Part shown: piece by piece, positions 50,961 to 58,970 of the stretch
Layout of the letters: each line of letters starts with the position of its first letter
How positions within the stretch are numbered: the first letter of the stretch is position 1
NCBI GenBank assembly: GCA_963675935.2
Contig: CAXXPV010000003.1
Location: 310,001 to 374,000, forward strand
Reading direction: 5' to 3'
Length of the DNA: 64,000 nt
DNA from: G963675935 sp963675935
GTDB taxonomy: Bacteria > Planctomycetota > Planctomycetia > Pirellulales > Thermoguttaceae
The notes under the pieces: generated by a model
Told to the model about the DNA's origin: nothing
What the model saw: the letters and a program-made list of their open reading frames with translations, nothing else
Database searches by the model: none
Program-made: the position numbers and the translations under genes

Positions 50961-51095
50961 TCATTCCGAATCCTCATCCAACTGTCGAAACACCTCTTCG
51001 GCTGGAATGCCCGGCTCTTTCCCATCGACCATCTCCGTCGCGCGCCGCGAGGCTTCGTTCAGCCAAGCTTCGCTGGAAACCGTATTACTCTCCAT
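50961..51095 (-). CDS. Short addiction-module-component-like protein, probably N-truncated
   Basis: A 44-residue protein (MESNTVSSEAWLNEASRRAT, EMVDGKEPGIPAEEVFRQLD) resembling the C-terminal half of putative addiction-module antitoxins (W...RR...E...GK...PAEEVF...). The usual N-terminal helices (LPxxERALLAEELL) are missing. Its start overlaps the end of the upstream gene by 11 bases, so the two are likely translated together. It may be a degraded antitoxin. Confidence 0.5.
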   Translation of the reverse strand: MESNTVSSEAWLNEASRRATEMVDGKEPGIPAEEVFRQLDEDSE

Positions 51096-51327
51096 AATCC
51101 CCCGGACCTTCAACATGCACGCCTTGCTCGAATAAGAGTTTCGCCGCTTCTTCTGCATTGTGCCAATCGTCAAACTCAAAAGTCAACGTGATTGCAACAC
51201 ATGCGGGATGTGTCGGCAATTCCTTGCACGTTAGCCTGCCGCCGAATGGCGTCATAAGGGCTGATAGCTCACGCTCCCTCAAAATGTCAACCGGAGCCGT
51301 ATAATAAACCTCAAGCATAACGCACAT
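51085..51327 (-). CDS. Small hypothetical protein
   Basis: An 80-residue protein starting MCVMLEVYYTAPVDILRERE, with LTCKELPTHPACVAITLTFE, FDDWHNAEEAAKLLFEQGVH in the second half. The strand-helix pattern suggests a small ferredoxin-like fold, perhaps MCP/ACT-like. I do not recognise the family. An ATG at residue 4 is an alternative start. It precedes and overlaps the short addiction-module-like frame, so the pair may be a small operon. Confidence 0.5.
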   Translation of the reverse strand: MCVMLEVYYTAPVDILRERELSALMTPFGGRLTCKELPTHPACVAITLTFEFDDWHNAEEAAKLLFEQGVHVEGPGDYGE

Positions 51328-51392
51328 GGTTTCGCCAGCTCCGCTTCATCCATCTGCTATCCTGTTTGGACGTAAAAAGGTGATGCCGTCGC

Positions 51393-51866
51393 TTACCGAA
51401 TCTCGAAAATCGCCTCGACCTCGACGGGCACACCCAGCGGCAACGCGCTTGTGCCGACGGCGCTGCGAACGCCGACGCCGGCCTCGCGCCCGAAAACCTC
51501 GGCGAACAACTCGCTGCAACCATTCACCACGGCCGGCTGCTGGGTGAACTCGGGCGTGCAGTTGACGATGCCGAAAATCTTCACCACGCGGACAACGCGG
51601 TCGAGGCTGCCTAATTCCTTGCGGAGCGAAGCGAGGATGCCCAGGCCGGCCGACTGCGCCGCTTTTTGAGCCGCGGCAACGTCCAAATCGACGCCGACCC
51701 GGCCGGTAATGAGCTTTCCGGCGGCGTCGGACGGCAGATGGCCGGAAGTTTGCGCCAGATTTCCGACGACGACGACCGGCCGATAAAGCCCCTTAGGCTC
51801 GGGCGCCGCGGGAAGTTGGAGGCCGAGTTTGGCGAGAGTTGCTTGGAGCGTGGATTCGATGGACAT
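51393..51866 (-). CDS. RidA/YjgF-family protein
   Basis: A 157-residue member of the RidA superfamily, which hydrolyses reactive enamine/imine intermediates. VVVVGNLAQTSGHLPSDAAG is the strand with the conserved Gly-His/Gln substrate side. VAAAQKAAQSAGLGILASLR and VVRVVKIFGIVNCTPEFTQQ follow, and VGVRSAVGTSALPLGVPVEV, EAIFEIR closes the fold; the canonical Arg of archetypal RidA corresponds to VRSAVG here. It is longer than E. coli RidA (128 aa) and fits the YjgF-like subgroup. It lies downstream of hisG on the same strand. Confidence 0.87.
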   Translation of the reverse strand: MSIESTLQATLAKLGLQLPAAPEPKGLYRPVVVVGNLAQTSGHLPSDAAGKLITGRVGVDLDVAAAQKAAQSAGLGILASLRKELGSLDRVVRVVKIFGIVNCTPEFTQQPAVVNGCSELFAEVFGREAGVGVRSAVGTSALPLGVPVEVEAIFEIR

Positions 51867-51896
51867 GGTGAGTTGTCTTACGGTGTTTGAATTGCC

Positions 51897-52072
51897 ATGC
51901 AAGTCCCGAAGGGACGATAGTAAGCCCCTGGTAGAAAAAGCCCGCGCCCCACGAAAGCCCCGAAAGGGCGACAGTGGCTTCTGCCGCCCCTTCGGGGCTT
52001 TCGAACGAAAAACGTCCCCGGTTCCAGGGGCTTACGCCCCTGGCTATTTACTATCGCCGCTTCGCGGCTAAA
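51897..52072. repeat. Palindrome of CCCGAAGGG / CCAGGGGCTTACG units
   Basis: CAAGTCCCGAAGGGACGATA, CTTACTATCGTC-type arms and CCCCTGG motifs appear twice in inverted order (AGTAAGCCCCTGGTAG near 51918; GGGGCTTACGCCCCTGGCTA near 52025), around an inner AAGCCCCGAAAGGGCG / CGCCCCTTCGGGGCTT pair. It lies between the hisG and ridA-like genes. Confidence 0.75.
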
Positions 52073-52073
52073 T

Positions 52074-52949
52074 TTAATCAATCACCTTATTCAACGGATA
52101 TTCGACAATCCCCCGCGCGCCGGCGGCTTTCAATCGCGGAATGATCTGACGCACGATCGACTCGTTCATGATCGTGTTCACATCGACCCAATCGCCGTCG
52201 GCCAAGCTCGATATGGTGGGCCGCTGCAACGCGGGCAATTCGGCCAAAACGTCGGCGAGCCGGTCGGCGGGCACGTTCATCATCATGCCGACGCGGCCCT
52301 CGGCGGCCATCGCCCCTTGAAGCATCAGCACGATGTCGTCGATCTTCTGCTTCTTCCACGGATCGGCATAGGCCGCGTGGTTGGCGATGAACCGCGTCGT
52401 GCTTTGCAACACTTCATCGACGATGCGCAGATTGTTCGCCCGGAGCGAACTGCCTGTCTCGGTCACTTCGACGATGGCATCGACCAATTTCGGAGCTTTG
52501 ACTTCCGTGGCGCCCCAACTGAACTCGACCTTGGCCTTCACGCCGTGCGAGGCCAAGTAGCGGGTGGTCAGGCCCACGGCCTCGGTGGCGATGCGCTTGC
52601 CCTCGAGATCGGCGACCGAACGGATCGGCGAGTTTTCGGGCACGCAAAGCACCCAGCGGACGGGCCGGCGGCTTACCTTCGAGAAAACCAACTCAGCTAC
52701 CTCGTGAACGTCGGCCCCGTTCTCCATGATCCAATCGTGGCCCGTCAAACCGGCGTCCAACACGCCGTCTTCCACGTATCGGGCCATCTCCTGCGCGCGG
52801 ATCAGCAGACACTCGATCTCGTCATCGTCGATCGACGGATAGTAGCTGCGCGAGCTAAAGGTGATTTTGTAGCCCGCCCGGCGAAACAGCTCGGCCGTGG
52901 CCTCTTGAAGGCTTCCGGCCGGAATTCCAAGTTTTAATAGATTGCTCAT
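52074..52949 (-). CDS. hisG: ATP phosphoribosyltransferase, long form (HisG)
   Basis: First step of histidine synthesis: ATP + PRPP to phosphoribosyl-ATP. It has 291 residues from the ATG at 52949 (MSNLLKLGIPAGSLQEATAE), the long form with a C-terminal regulatory ACT-like domain (from about residue 215, VGMMMNVPADRLADVLAELP). The catalytic domain shows GLTGHDWIMENGADVHEVAE and the PRPP-binding IVEVTETGSSLRANNLRIVD. hisI lies 35 bases upstream on the same strand, so they are probably co-transcribed. Long-form HisG does not need HisZ. Confidence 0.95.
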   Translation of the reverse strand: MSNLLKLGIPAGSLQEATAELFRRAGYKITFSSRSYYPSIDDDEIECLLIRAQEMARYVEDGVLDAGLTGHDWIMENGADVHEVAELVFSKVSRRPVRWVLCVPENSPIRSVADLEGKRIATEAVGLTTRYLASHGVKAKVEFSWGATEVKAPKLVDAIVEVTETGSSLRANNLRIVDEVLQSTTRFIANHAAYADPWKKQKIDDIVLMLQGAMAAEGRVGMMMNVPADRLADVLAELPALQRPTISSLADGDWVDVNTIMNESIVRQIIPRLKAAGARGIVEYPLNKVID

Positions 52950-52984
52950 GATTGAATGTGTTTTTTGCGAAGCCGCAAGCGGCT

Positions 52985-53377
52985 TTATTTTTTGTAGACT
53001 ACCGCGGGATCGAACACGCGCGAACCGACGATTTTTAGGCCGTCGGGCGTGACTTGCCGGAAGAAGCAGCTTTTGTAGCCTTCGTGGCAAGCGGCCCCGC
53101 CGACCTGCTCGACTTTGAGCAGGATCGTGTCGTTGTCGCAATCGAGGAAGACCTCGCGGACGAGTTGGACGTTGCCGCTTTCTTCGCCTTTACGCCACAG
53201 TTTGTTCCGGCTGCGGCTGAAATAGACCGCCCGGCCGGTGGCCAGGGTCTCGGCGTAGCTTTCGGCGTTCATGTAGGCCAGCATCAGGACATCGCCGGTG
53301 GCGGCGTCCTGCGCGATGGCGGGCAGCAGCCCTCCATCGCGGGGGAATCTCGGTTCAGTGGAGGGGGATTCGGACAT
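52985..53377 (-). CDS. hisI: Phosphoribosyl-AMP cyclohydrolase (HisI)
   Basis: Third step of histidine synthesis. It has 130 residues without the C-terminal HisE pyrophosphohydrolase domain. GDVLMLAYMNAESYAETLAT, AVYFSRSRNKLWRKGEESGN and VFLDCDNDTILLKVEQVGGA carry the substrate site and the metal-binding DxDxD (D-C-D-N-D), and ACHEGYKSCFF carries the zinc cysteines. It is followed by hisG. The only other histidine gene in the window is hisG, so the pathway is scattered in this genome. Confidence 0.95.
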   Translation of the reverse strand: MSESPSTEPRFPRDGGLLPAIAQDAATGDVLMLAYMNAESYAETLATGRAVYFSRSRNKLWRKGEESGNVQLVREVFLDCDNDTILLKVEQVGGAACHEGYKSCFFRQVTPDGLKIVGSRVFDPAVVYKK

Positions 53378-53449
53378 TTTTACAGGGTTTCTTCCGGGAA
53401 AACACGATTGGTTAAGTCACTTTAGCATAATCACGCCGGCGGCTGCCCG

Positions 53450-54484
53450 CTAGTGGGGCTGTATTGCTTGAACCGCCTCGAACACCGCCGCGACCGTCAG
53501 ATCGCGCATGCAGCGATGATGCCCGAGCGGACAAACCCGGCGGTGGCATCCGATGCAATCGAGATCGAGCGTCAGATTGACGGTCCGCTGCGTGGGATTT
53601 TCGCTCCACACCGGCAGCATCGGCCCGAAAAGCGTGACTAGCGGAAGCCCGAACGCGGCGGCGACGTGCCGCGGCCCGCTGTCGGTCGATACCATCAACC
53701 GGCACCGCCGGATGCACGCCTTCGACGTGCCGAAATCCATCGGCTGATCGGCCATCGAAAACACGCGAGGGCTGCCCGACAACTCGACGATGCGCCGGGC
53801 GATGTCCCGTTCTTTCGGTCCGCAAAACGCCAAAACGTCGCAATCGAGTTCCGCGACGATGCGCCGGGCGAGTTCGGAGAAATACTCGACCGGCCAGAGC
53901 TTCGAGCCGCCGTAGGCCCCGCTCGAATTCAACGCCACGATGCGGCCGTCGCCGCGCAAGCCGAGCCGGCTGAAAACCGCGTCGGCCGATTGCTCGTCGG
54001 AGTGCACCGTGGCCAGTTCCAACCGTGGTGACTCTTCGCCGCAGCCAATCGCCCGGGCAATGTCCAAATAGGTTTCGACCATCGGCGCCGGCGCGATCGT
54101 TCGCCCGACGCGGCGCGGATACAGCCGGCCGGTCAACAGCGGGCCGCGGCCGTAGCGAACGTAGCCGATCCGCTCGCGGGCTCGTCCGAGCCACGCCACG
54201 GCCGCCGTGCGGAGCGAGTTGGTCAGAAGCACGGCCATGTCGAACCGTTCGGCCCTCATCCGTCGCGCGAGCCCCCAGGCTCTTTGCGAGCGGTCTTTCG
54301 ATTTCGGATTGAAAAACCATTGCTCGTCGAGCCAGGGCGTGCCGGCCAGCACATCGGCCAGATAGGGGCGCAGGATTCCGACGATGTGAGTTTGGGGGCC
54401 GAAGTGCCGCCGCATGGCCCGAAGCGTGGGCGTGGCCATCGCCACGTCGCCAAGCCAGTTTGGAAGAAAGACGGCGATTTTCAT
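53450..54484 (-). CDS. waaF: ADP-heptose:LPS heptosyltransferase (GT9, WaaF-like)
   Basis: Adds heptose to the lipopolysaccharide inner core. It has 344 residues from MKIAVFLPNWLGDVAMATPT, the WaaF opening (usually LPxWxGD). LLTNSLRTAAVAWLGRARER, IGYVRYGRGPLLTGRLYPRR and the C-terminal LMVSTDSGPRHVAAAFGLPL, VTLFGPMLPVWSEN belong to family GT9. The final SDCI-like region has LDCIGCHRRVCPLGHHRCMR, a cysteine-rich stretch typical of heptosyltransferase II. With lpxK it supports a lipid-A-bearing outer membrane. A family A MITE separates it from lpxK. Confidence 0.9.
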   Translation of the reverse strand: MKIAVFLPNWLGDVAMATPTLRAMRRHFGPQTHIVGILRPYLADVLAGTPWLDEQWFFNPKSKDRSQRAWGLARRMRAERFDMAVLLTNSLRTAAVAWLGRARERIGYVRYGRGPLLTGRLYPRRVGRTIAPAPMVETYLDIARAIGCGEESPRLELATVHSDEQSADAVFSRLGLRGDGRIVALNSSGAYGGSKLWPVEYFSELARRIVAELDCDVLAFCGPKERDIARRIVELSGSPRVFSMADQPMDFGTSKACIRRCRLMVSTDSGPRHVAAAFGLPLVTLFGPMLPVWSENPTQRTVNLTLDLDCIGCHRRVCPLGHHRCMRDLTVAAVFEAVQAIQPH

Positions 54485-54528
54485 TGGGGTAGAAAAATTC
54501 GGGTTCAGCAAAAAAAGAAGAAATAGCC

Positions 54529-54652
54529 GTAACCGTTCACGGGCCGGGAAAACATCGTCATTCTGAGCGTAGCGAAGAATCTCGTCTGGGCCGCGATTCC
54601 ACGAGAGATTCTTCGCTGCGCTCAGAATGACGGGTGCCCCGTGAACGGTTAC
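54529..54652. mobile_element. Family A palindromic MITE, copy 3 (124 bp)
   Basis: Ends GTAACCGTTCACGGG and CCCGTGAACGGTTAC with the shared hairpin. Perfect 9-bp duplications GAAATAGCC lie at both sides (54520-54528 and 54653-54661). It sits just upstream of the heptosyltransferase start. Confidence 0.95.
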
Positions 54653-54746
54653 GAAATAGCCGGCGGAGCATGGCGAGTCGTGGTTGAATGTTGAGGTTGA
54701 ATTTCGTGCGAACGCTCGCTCCCTTCCGCCGGCCGTTGGCCGCGGG

Positions 54747-55823
54747 CTATTTTTGCGATTTTCCCGAGACTTGTGAGTTCAATAGCATCTTCAACCGCGA
54801 TTCCAACGCTTCTCGCCCGCTGAGAAATTCCATTTCAATTCTTACGCCCCAGAGCGGCAATTTGCCGAACCCGTTCGGCGGCAGCTTGACCATGTCCTTG
54901 CAGGTGCAGATGACGGCCGACGCGCCCAGCCCGGCCGACCATTGCACCAACGACGCGACATCCTCCGGTGTGTAGCGGTGATGATCGGAAAATTCGCGGA
55001 ACCCGGCGATTTCGCAGCCGCACGATTCCAACGTGTGTCGGAATCCGGCGGGATTGCCGATGCCGCAGAAGACTGCCACCCGTTGGCCGCGGATGGTTTC
55101 CAGCGGCATCTCCCGGCCGTCGGCGCCGAGCAGTTCGCGCGGGGCGTGAATCGCCTCGGCTCGAATCGCCGCCGGCGCATAACGATTCACCGTTTGCCAG
55201 ATTGTGGCCCGCTGGTCCAGCGTAATCAGATTAGCGCGGGAAAGCACCACGGCGTCTGCCCGGCGAAGCCCCGCGACCGGCTCGCGCAGCGTGCCGCGTG
55301 GAAACACATGATCGAAGCCGAACGGTTCGAGGGCGTCGAGCAGAACGATGTCGAAATCGCGGGCGATCCGGCGATGCTGGAATCCGTCGTCCAGCACGAT
55401 CACCCGGCTCTCGAATTCCCGAATGGCCTTGCGGGCGGCGGCCACGCGGTCGGGATTTTGCAGATGCGGCACGTCGGGCAACAGCCACCTCAGTTCGCGG
55501 GCCTCGTCGTTCTCCTCGCCCGACTCCGCGGCTCCATAGCCTCGGCTGACCACGGCCACGCGAACGCCGCGATCGTGGAACCATCGGGCGATCCACTGGA
55601 CCAGGGGCGACTTGCCGGTGCCGCCGAGCGTGAGATTGCCCACGCTGACGACCGCCGCATCGACACGTTGCGCCGCCGAATCACGATCGTAACGGCGGTT
55701 GCGCCATTGGACGGCGGCCGTGTAGAACCATTCGGCGATTCGCAGAACGAAGCGCAGCGCGTCGGCCGCGGCGCCGCGGCGCCGCCCGCTGACATAATCT
55801 CGAAATTCCGTCGGATCGATCAA
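54747..55823 (-). CDS. lpxK: Tetraacyldisaccharide 4-prime-kinase (LpxK)
   Basis: Phosphorylates the lipid A precursor at the inner membrane. It has 358 residues. The N-terminal amphipathic region (ALRFVLRIAEWFYTAAVQWR) precedes the Walker A-like VVSVGNLTLGGTGKSPLVQW. VAVVSRGYGA and VIVLDDGFQHRRIARDFDIV contain the conserved DDGFQH motif, and FPRGTLREPVAGLRRADAVV and CTCKDMVKLP follow. It starts ATG, MIDPTEFRDYVSGRRR. Its order with the heptosyltransferase suggests a small envelope cluster. Confidence 0.94.
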   Translation of the reverse strand: MIDPTEFRDYVSGRRRGAAADALRFVLRIAEWFYTAAVQWRNRRYDRDSAAQRVDAAVVSVGNLTLGGTGKSPLVQWIARWFHDRGVRVAVVSRGYGAAESGEENDEARELRWLLPDVPHLQNPDRVAAARKAIREFESRVIVLDDGFQHRRIARDFDIVLLDALEPFGFDHVFPRGTLREPVAGLRRADAVVLSRANLITLDQRATIWQTVNRYAPAAIRAEAIHAPRELLGADGREMPLETIRGQRVAVFCGIGNPAGFRHTLESCGCEIAGFREFSDHHRYTPEDVASLVQWSAGLGASAVICTCKDMVKLPPNGFGKLPLWGVRIEMEFLSGREALESRLKMLLNSQVSGKSQK

Positions 55824-55935
55824 CGCTTGGTTCCACGAGGAAGGCTGGACGGGAAACGTGTATCATATCCAAGCGGCGATTTCCCGCAAGCTGCAAACCG
55901 CGCGACTTACCAGAGTCGATCCGTTTTGGAAAGAA

Positions 55936-56025
55936 AGTAGGGTGGGACAAGCTTTAGCGCAGTCCCAGCAAAAACTCGTGGAAAACGCATGGTGGGACTG
56001 CGCTGAAGCTTGTCCCACCCTACCC
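55936..56025. repeat. Palindrome GTAGGGTGGGACAAGCTT
   Basis: Arms GTAGGGTGGGACAAGCTTTA and TGAAGCTTGTCCCACCCTAC with inner GCGCAGTCCCA / TGGGACTGCGC. The same family occurs inside mnmA at 57301-57383. It lies between uppP and lpxK. Confidence 0.85.
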
Positions 56026-56057
56026 CAAAATTGAAAAACTGATCGGCCCCGCGCGAC

Positions 56058-56864
56058 TTACGAACGTGCCTGCCACACGAGGACCGCCGTGCCCAAGGCG
56101 AACACCCACCAGGCGAACCAGTGCAGACGCCCTTTTTCCAGCCAACGGATGAGCCAGGCCAGGGCGAATAGACCGACCACGAAACTGATCAGCATTCCCG
56201 CCAATAGCATCAGGCCAAACTCGCCTTGAAGCATTGCACCATTGCCGTTTTTCCAAAGATTGTCGTAGGCGTCCTTGAGCCCAGCGCCGGCGATGGCGGG
56301 AATGGCCAGCAGGAAGGAAAACGTGGCGGCGTCTTGGCGGCGCAGTCCGACGCCCAGCCCGGCCGTGATGGTCGAGCCGCTGCGCGAAATGCCCGGCAAA
56401 ATGGCCACGGCCTGGGCCAGTCCCACCACCAGCGCCCGCCAGTAGCTCATCGCTTGATATTTGATTTCGCCCTGTGGCCTTTGATCGGCCCAGAGCAGGA
56501 TCGCCCCCGTGACGAAGAAGAGACAGCCAACGCCCATCGGGTTCTGAAACATCTCCTCGAAGATGCTCTTTAGCGTGAAGCCGACGATGCCCGCCGGAAT
56601 GCTGCCGACCACCACCAGGGCAATCACCCGGCGGTCGCTGGTCAGAAGTTCCCAGATGCGGCGGCGGTAGAAGACCACGATCGACAGGAGCGAGCCGACG
56701 TGCAACACCACGTCGAGCGTGAATATCTGAGCTTCCGGCAGGAGCATGACGCCCTGTTGTTGGAAAAACGCTTGAACCACCACGAGATGGCCGGAGGAGC
56801 TGATCGGCAGGAATTCAGTGATTGCTTGGAGGACGGCGAGGAAGATGACGGCGAACCAGAGCAT
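56058..56864 (-). CDS. uppP: Undecaprenyl-diphosphatase (UppP/BacA)
   Basis: Recycles the undecaprenyl carrier for peptidoglycan and other glycans. A 268-residue integral membrane protein from MLWFAVIFLAVLQAITEFLP. Active-site blocks are QAITEFLPISSSGHLVVVQA and AILPGISRSGSTITAGLGVG. About seven to eight hydrophobic segments alternate with short loops. The start at 56864 is preferred over the in-frame ATG 16 codons upstream (MCKAVYGQPS). It also confers bacitracin tolerance when abundant. Confidence 0.95.
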   Translation of the reverse strand: MLWFAVIFLAVLQAITEFLPISSSGHLVVVQAFFQQQGVMLLPEAQIFTLDVVLHVGSLLSIVVFYRRRIWELLTSDRRVIALVVVGSIPAGIVGFTLKSIFEEMFQNPMGVGCLFFVTGAILLWADQRPQGEIKYQAMSYWRALVVGLAQAVAILPGISRSGSTITAGLGVGLRRQDAATFSFLLAIPAIAGAGLKDAYDNLWKNGNGAMLQGEFGLMLLAGMLISFVVGLFALAWLIRWLEKGRLHWFAWWVFALGTAVLVWQARS

Positions 56865-56989
56865 AATAAGTGGCCCGAAAGTCGATGGTTGGCCGTAGAC
56901 GGCTTTGCACACCCCCGAAGTATGACGCTTAAGTATAGCCCCCCGAACGTCGGATGCAAGGTGTTTATTGATTCTCAGAAAACAACTGT

Positions 56990-57072
56990 CGCGTAAAATA
57001 GCCGGAGGCTAACAGCCTCCGGTGCTTTACCGCCGATTCTCCGGAGGCTGTTAGCCTCCGGCTATTGCGACA
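56990..57072. repeat. TAGCCGGAGGCTAACAGCCTCCG hairpins
   Basis: Two inverted copies of AATAGCCGGAGGCTAACAGC flank CGCCGATTC. Similar text occurs at 12250-12297. It lies between the divergent uppP and mnmA genes. Confidence 0.8.
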
Positions 57073-57156
57073 TTATTATTAACCCGACTGCCAATAAACG
57101 ACGAAAAAAACGCGGACCTGGACAACCCACGTCGCGGAGCGCATCATGGATGGGTT

Positions 57157-58443
57157 ATGGCCCGAGTTGTTTTAGCGATGTCTGGCGGGGTCGATAGCAG
57201 CGTGGCGGCCTGGCTGCTCCGCGAGCAGGGACACGATGTCATCGGGGTGTTCATGCGGCATGGGCAAGATGAACAGCCCCCTTTCCCCAAGGGAGAGAAT
57301 GTAGGGTGGGACAAGCTTGCGCAGTCCCACCAGAAGACAGGGGAAAACGCTTGGTGGGACTGCGCAAGCTTGTCCCACCCTACGGCTACAGGCCTCCCAA
57401 AGGCCGAGGGGAGTTGCGGGAAGCAGGGCTGCTGCACCGCGGCCGACGCGGCCGACGCCCGCCGCGTCGCCGACATGCTCGGCATTCCCTTCTACGCGGT
57501 CAATTTTCAGCAAGAATTCGGCCGAATCGTCGATTACTTCGTCGCCGAATACACGGCCGGCCGGACGCCGAATCCGTGCATCGTCTGTAACACCTGGCTG
57601 AAATTCGGCCGGCTGTTCGACTATGCCGACCAGCTTGGGGCCGACTACGTGGCGACGGGCCATTACGCCCGGCTGGTTCGGCTTCCCGACGGCGAAACGG
57701 CCCTGTGTCGAGGCCGCGACGAATCGAAAGACCAGTCCTACGTGTTGTTCGGCATCGAAAGGCGCCGGTTGCCGCGGCTGATGTTTCCGGTGGGCGAATT
57801 TTGCAAGGACGAAATCCGTCGCATCGCCCAACGGCTTTCCTTACGCGTGGCCGCGAAACGCGACAGCCAGGAAATCTGCTTCGTCCCCGACCAGGACCAC
57901 GCCGGATTCGTTCGGCGGCATCGCGGTCCGGCTTTCGACACCTCCGGCGAGTTCGTCACGACCGACGGCGCGGTGGTCGGCCGTCACGACGGTTTCGAGC
58001 GTTTTACCGTCGGTCAGCGCAAGGGTCTGGGGGTGGCTTTTGGCTCTCCGCGTTACGTGGTTCGGATCGAGGCGGCGTCGCGCCGCGTGGTGATCGGCAC
58101 GTACGAGGAGCTTGCCCGGACGGAGTTGGTCGCCGTCGGGGCAAATTGGTTGACGGAAGAGAGTGGGAGAGTGGGAGAGGGTGAGAGGGGGAGACTCTCA
58201 GATTCCAACTCCGCCGCACTTCCCTTTCCCCCTCTGCCACTCTCCCACACTCCCACTCTGCCTGCCTTCCACGCCCAGGTGAAAATTCGGTATCGCAGCC
58301 AGGCTGCCGACGCCACCGTAGAGTTGCTTCCCGAGGGGAGGTTTCACGTCCGTTTTGATGCCCCGCGCCACGGAATCGCTCCAGGGCAAGCGGCCGTATG
58401 TTATGACGGGGAAAGAGTTTTGGGCGGAGGCTGGGTGGAGTAG
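57157..58443 (+). CDS. mnmA: tRNA-specific 2-thiouridylase MnmA with two palindromic insertions
   Basis: Thiolates U34 of Lys, Glu and Gln tRNAs. The PP-loop is VLAMSGGVDSSVAAWLL. The first catalytic Cys is in NPCIVCNTWLKFGRLFDYAD, the second in RDSQEICFVPDQDHAG. ATGHYARLV and RDESKDQSYVLFGIERRRLP also match. At 428 residues it exceeds the usual 360-370 because of two in-frame insertions. One is at residues about 49-76 (VGWDKLAQSHQKTGENAWWD), encoded by 57301-57383. The other is near 333-367 (SGRVGEGERGRLSD...LPLSHTPTLP), encoded by 58158-58260. Both lie in loops and the catalytic core is intact. Confidence 0.94.
   Translation: MARVVLAMSGGVDSSVAAWLLREQGHDVIGVFMRHGQDEQPPFPKGENVGWDKLAQSHQKTGENAWWDCASLSHPTATGLPKAEGSCGKQGCCTAADAADARRVADMLGIPFYAVNFQQEFGRIVDYFVAEYTAGRTPNPCIVCNTWLKFGRLFDYADQLGADYVATGHYARLVRLPDGETALCRGRDESKDQSYVLFGIERRRLPRLMFPVGEFCKDEIRRIAQRLSLRVAAKRDSQEICFVPDQDHAGFVRRHRGPAFDTSGEFVTTDGAVVGRHDGFERFTVGQRKGLGVAFGSPRYVVRIEAASRRVVIGTYEELARTELVAVGANWLTEESGRVGEGERGRLSDSNSAALPFPPLPLSHTPTLPAFHAQVKIRYRSQAADATVELLPEGRFHVRFDAPRHGIAPGQAAVCYDGERVLGGGWVE
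57301..57383. repeat. Palindrome inserted in frame in mnmA (first)
   Basis: Arms GTAGGGTGGGACAAGCTTGC...CCA and their complement, 32 bases each, around a 19-base spacer. Further out, CCCCTTTCCCCAAGGGAG and CTCCCAAAGGCCGAGGGG form a second, weaker inverted pair (57277 to 57412), so the element may be nested. Same family as 55936-56025. Confidence 0.88.
58158..58260. repeat. GA/CT-rich palindrome inserted in frame in mnmA (second)
   Basis: GAAGAGAGTGGGAGAGTGGG and its partner CCACTCTCCCACACTCCCAC flank a 40-base spacer. A similar GA-rich/CT-rich pair lies at about 59972-60058, before dinG. It encodes a Gly/Arg/Ser-rich then Pro/Leu-rich stretch between MnmA domains. Confidence 0.82.
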
Positions 58444-58459
58444 GCGAGCGATCCCAACC

Positions 58460-58616
58460 CAGGAGAATTGCAAAGTCGCATTTTGGGGATAGATGGGAAA
58501 GACCGTCATTCTGAGCGCAGCGAAGAATCTCGTTGGCCCGCAGGAACTTACGCGATACCACGGAGATTCTTCGCTGCGCTCAGAATGACGGTTTCCTGGA
58601 CTTTGCAGTTCTCCTG
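58460..58616. mobile_element. Family D palindromic MITE, copy 2 (157 bp)
   Basis: Ends CAGGAGAATTGCAAAGTC and GACTTTGCAGTTCTCCTG with the shared hairpin. Perfect 10-bp duplications GATCCCAACC lie at both sides (58450-58459 and 58617-58626). Same length as copy 1 (17941-18097). Confidence 0.95.
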
Positions 58617-58703
58617 GATCCCAACCAGCGCAAGGCGGCTCGCATGCTCGACATTCACAGGGCCACGCTAGCCCGAAAGCTCAAGAAGCAAAAGCTGAGC
58701 TGA
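58617..58703 (+). pseudogene. Fis-type HTH (HTH_8) remnant
   Basis: The text after the family D element reads DPNQRKAARMLDIHRATLAR, KLKKQKLS then TGA: the C-terminal DNA-binding helix-turn-helix of NtrC-type activators or Fis. With the element removed the frame joins ASDPNQRKAARML directly after the mnmA stop. No central ATPase or receiver domain is present, so it is the 3-prime stub of a lost regulator, or a very small Fis-like protein that lost its start. Confidence 0.65.
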
Positions 58704-58712
58704 CTCGCGATG

Positions 58713-58970
58713 TTATCGCCGGTAGCCGAGCGACTTCACAATCGCCAGCATCTCCTCGAAGGTGATGAAGCGGCGACGGTGAAGCAGCTTATATTGATCA
58801 ATCGACTGGGCTAGTTCGGTCGCATCGGGCGATAGATCCTCGTGCGAGTTGCCGAATTGACGGCGCTCGCAGATCGGCATCCGCTCGACGGCCGCCGGAC
58901 TGCGACGGTCAAAAAACGGGAGGGGAGACACGGACGGCGACACCGCGGGGGATTCCAATACCTGAGACAT
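58713..58970 (-). CDS. Small conserved planctomycete protein
   Basis: An 85-residue protein. After a low-complexity Ser/Pro start (MSQVLESPAVSPSVSPLPFF), ERRQFGNSHEDLSPDATELA, QSIDQYKLLHRRRFITFEEM and LAIVKSLGYRR form a helical domain that I associate with short planctomycete proteins of unknown function. No membrane segment or metal site is seen. It is convergent with the HTH remnant. Confidence 0.7.
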   Translation of the reverse strand: MSQVLESPAVSPSVSPLPFFDRRSPAAVERMPICERRQFGNSHEDLSPDATELAQSIDQYKLLHRRRFITFEEMLAIVKSLGYRR

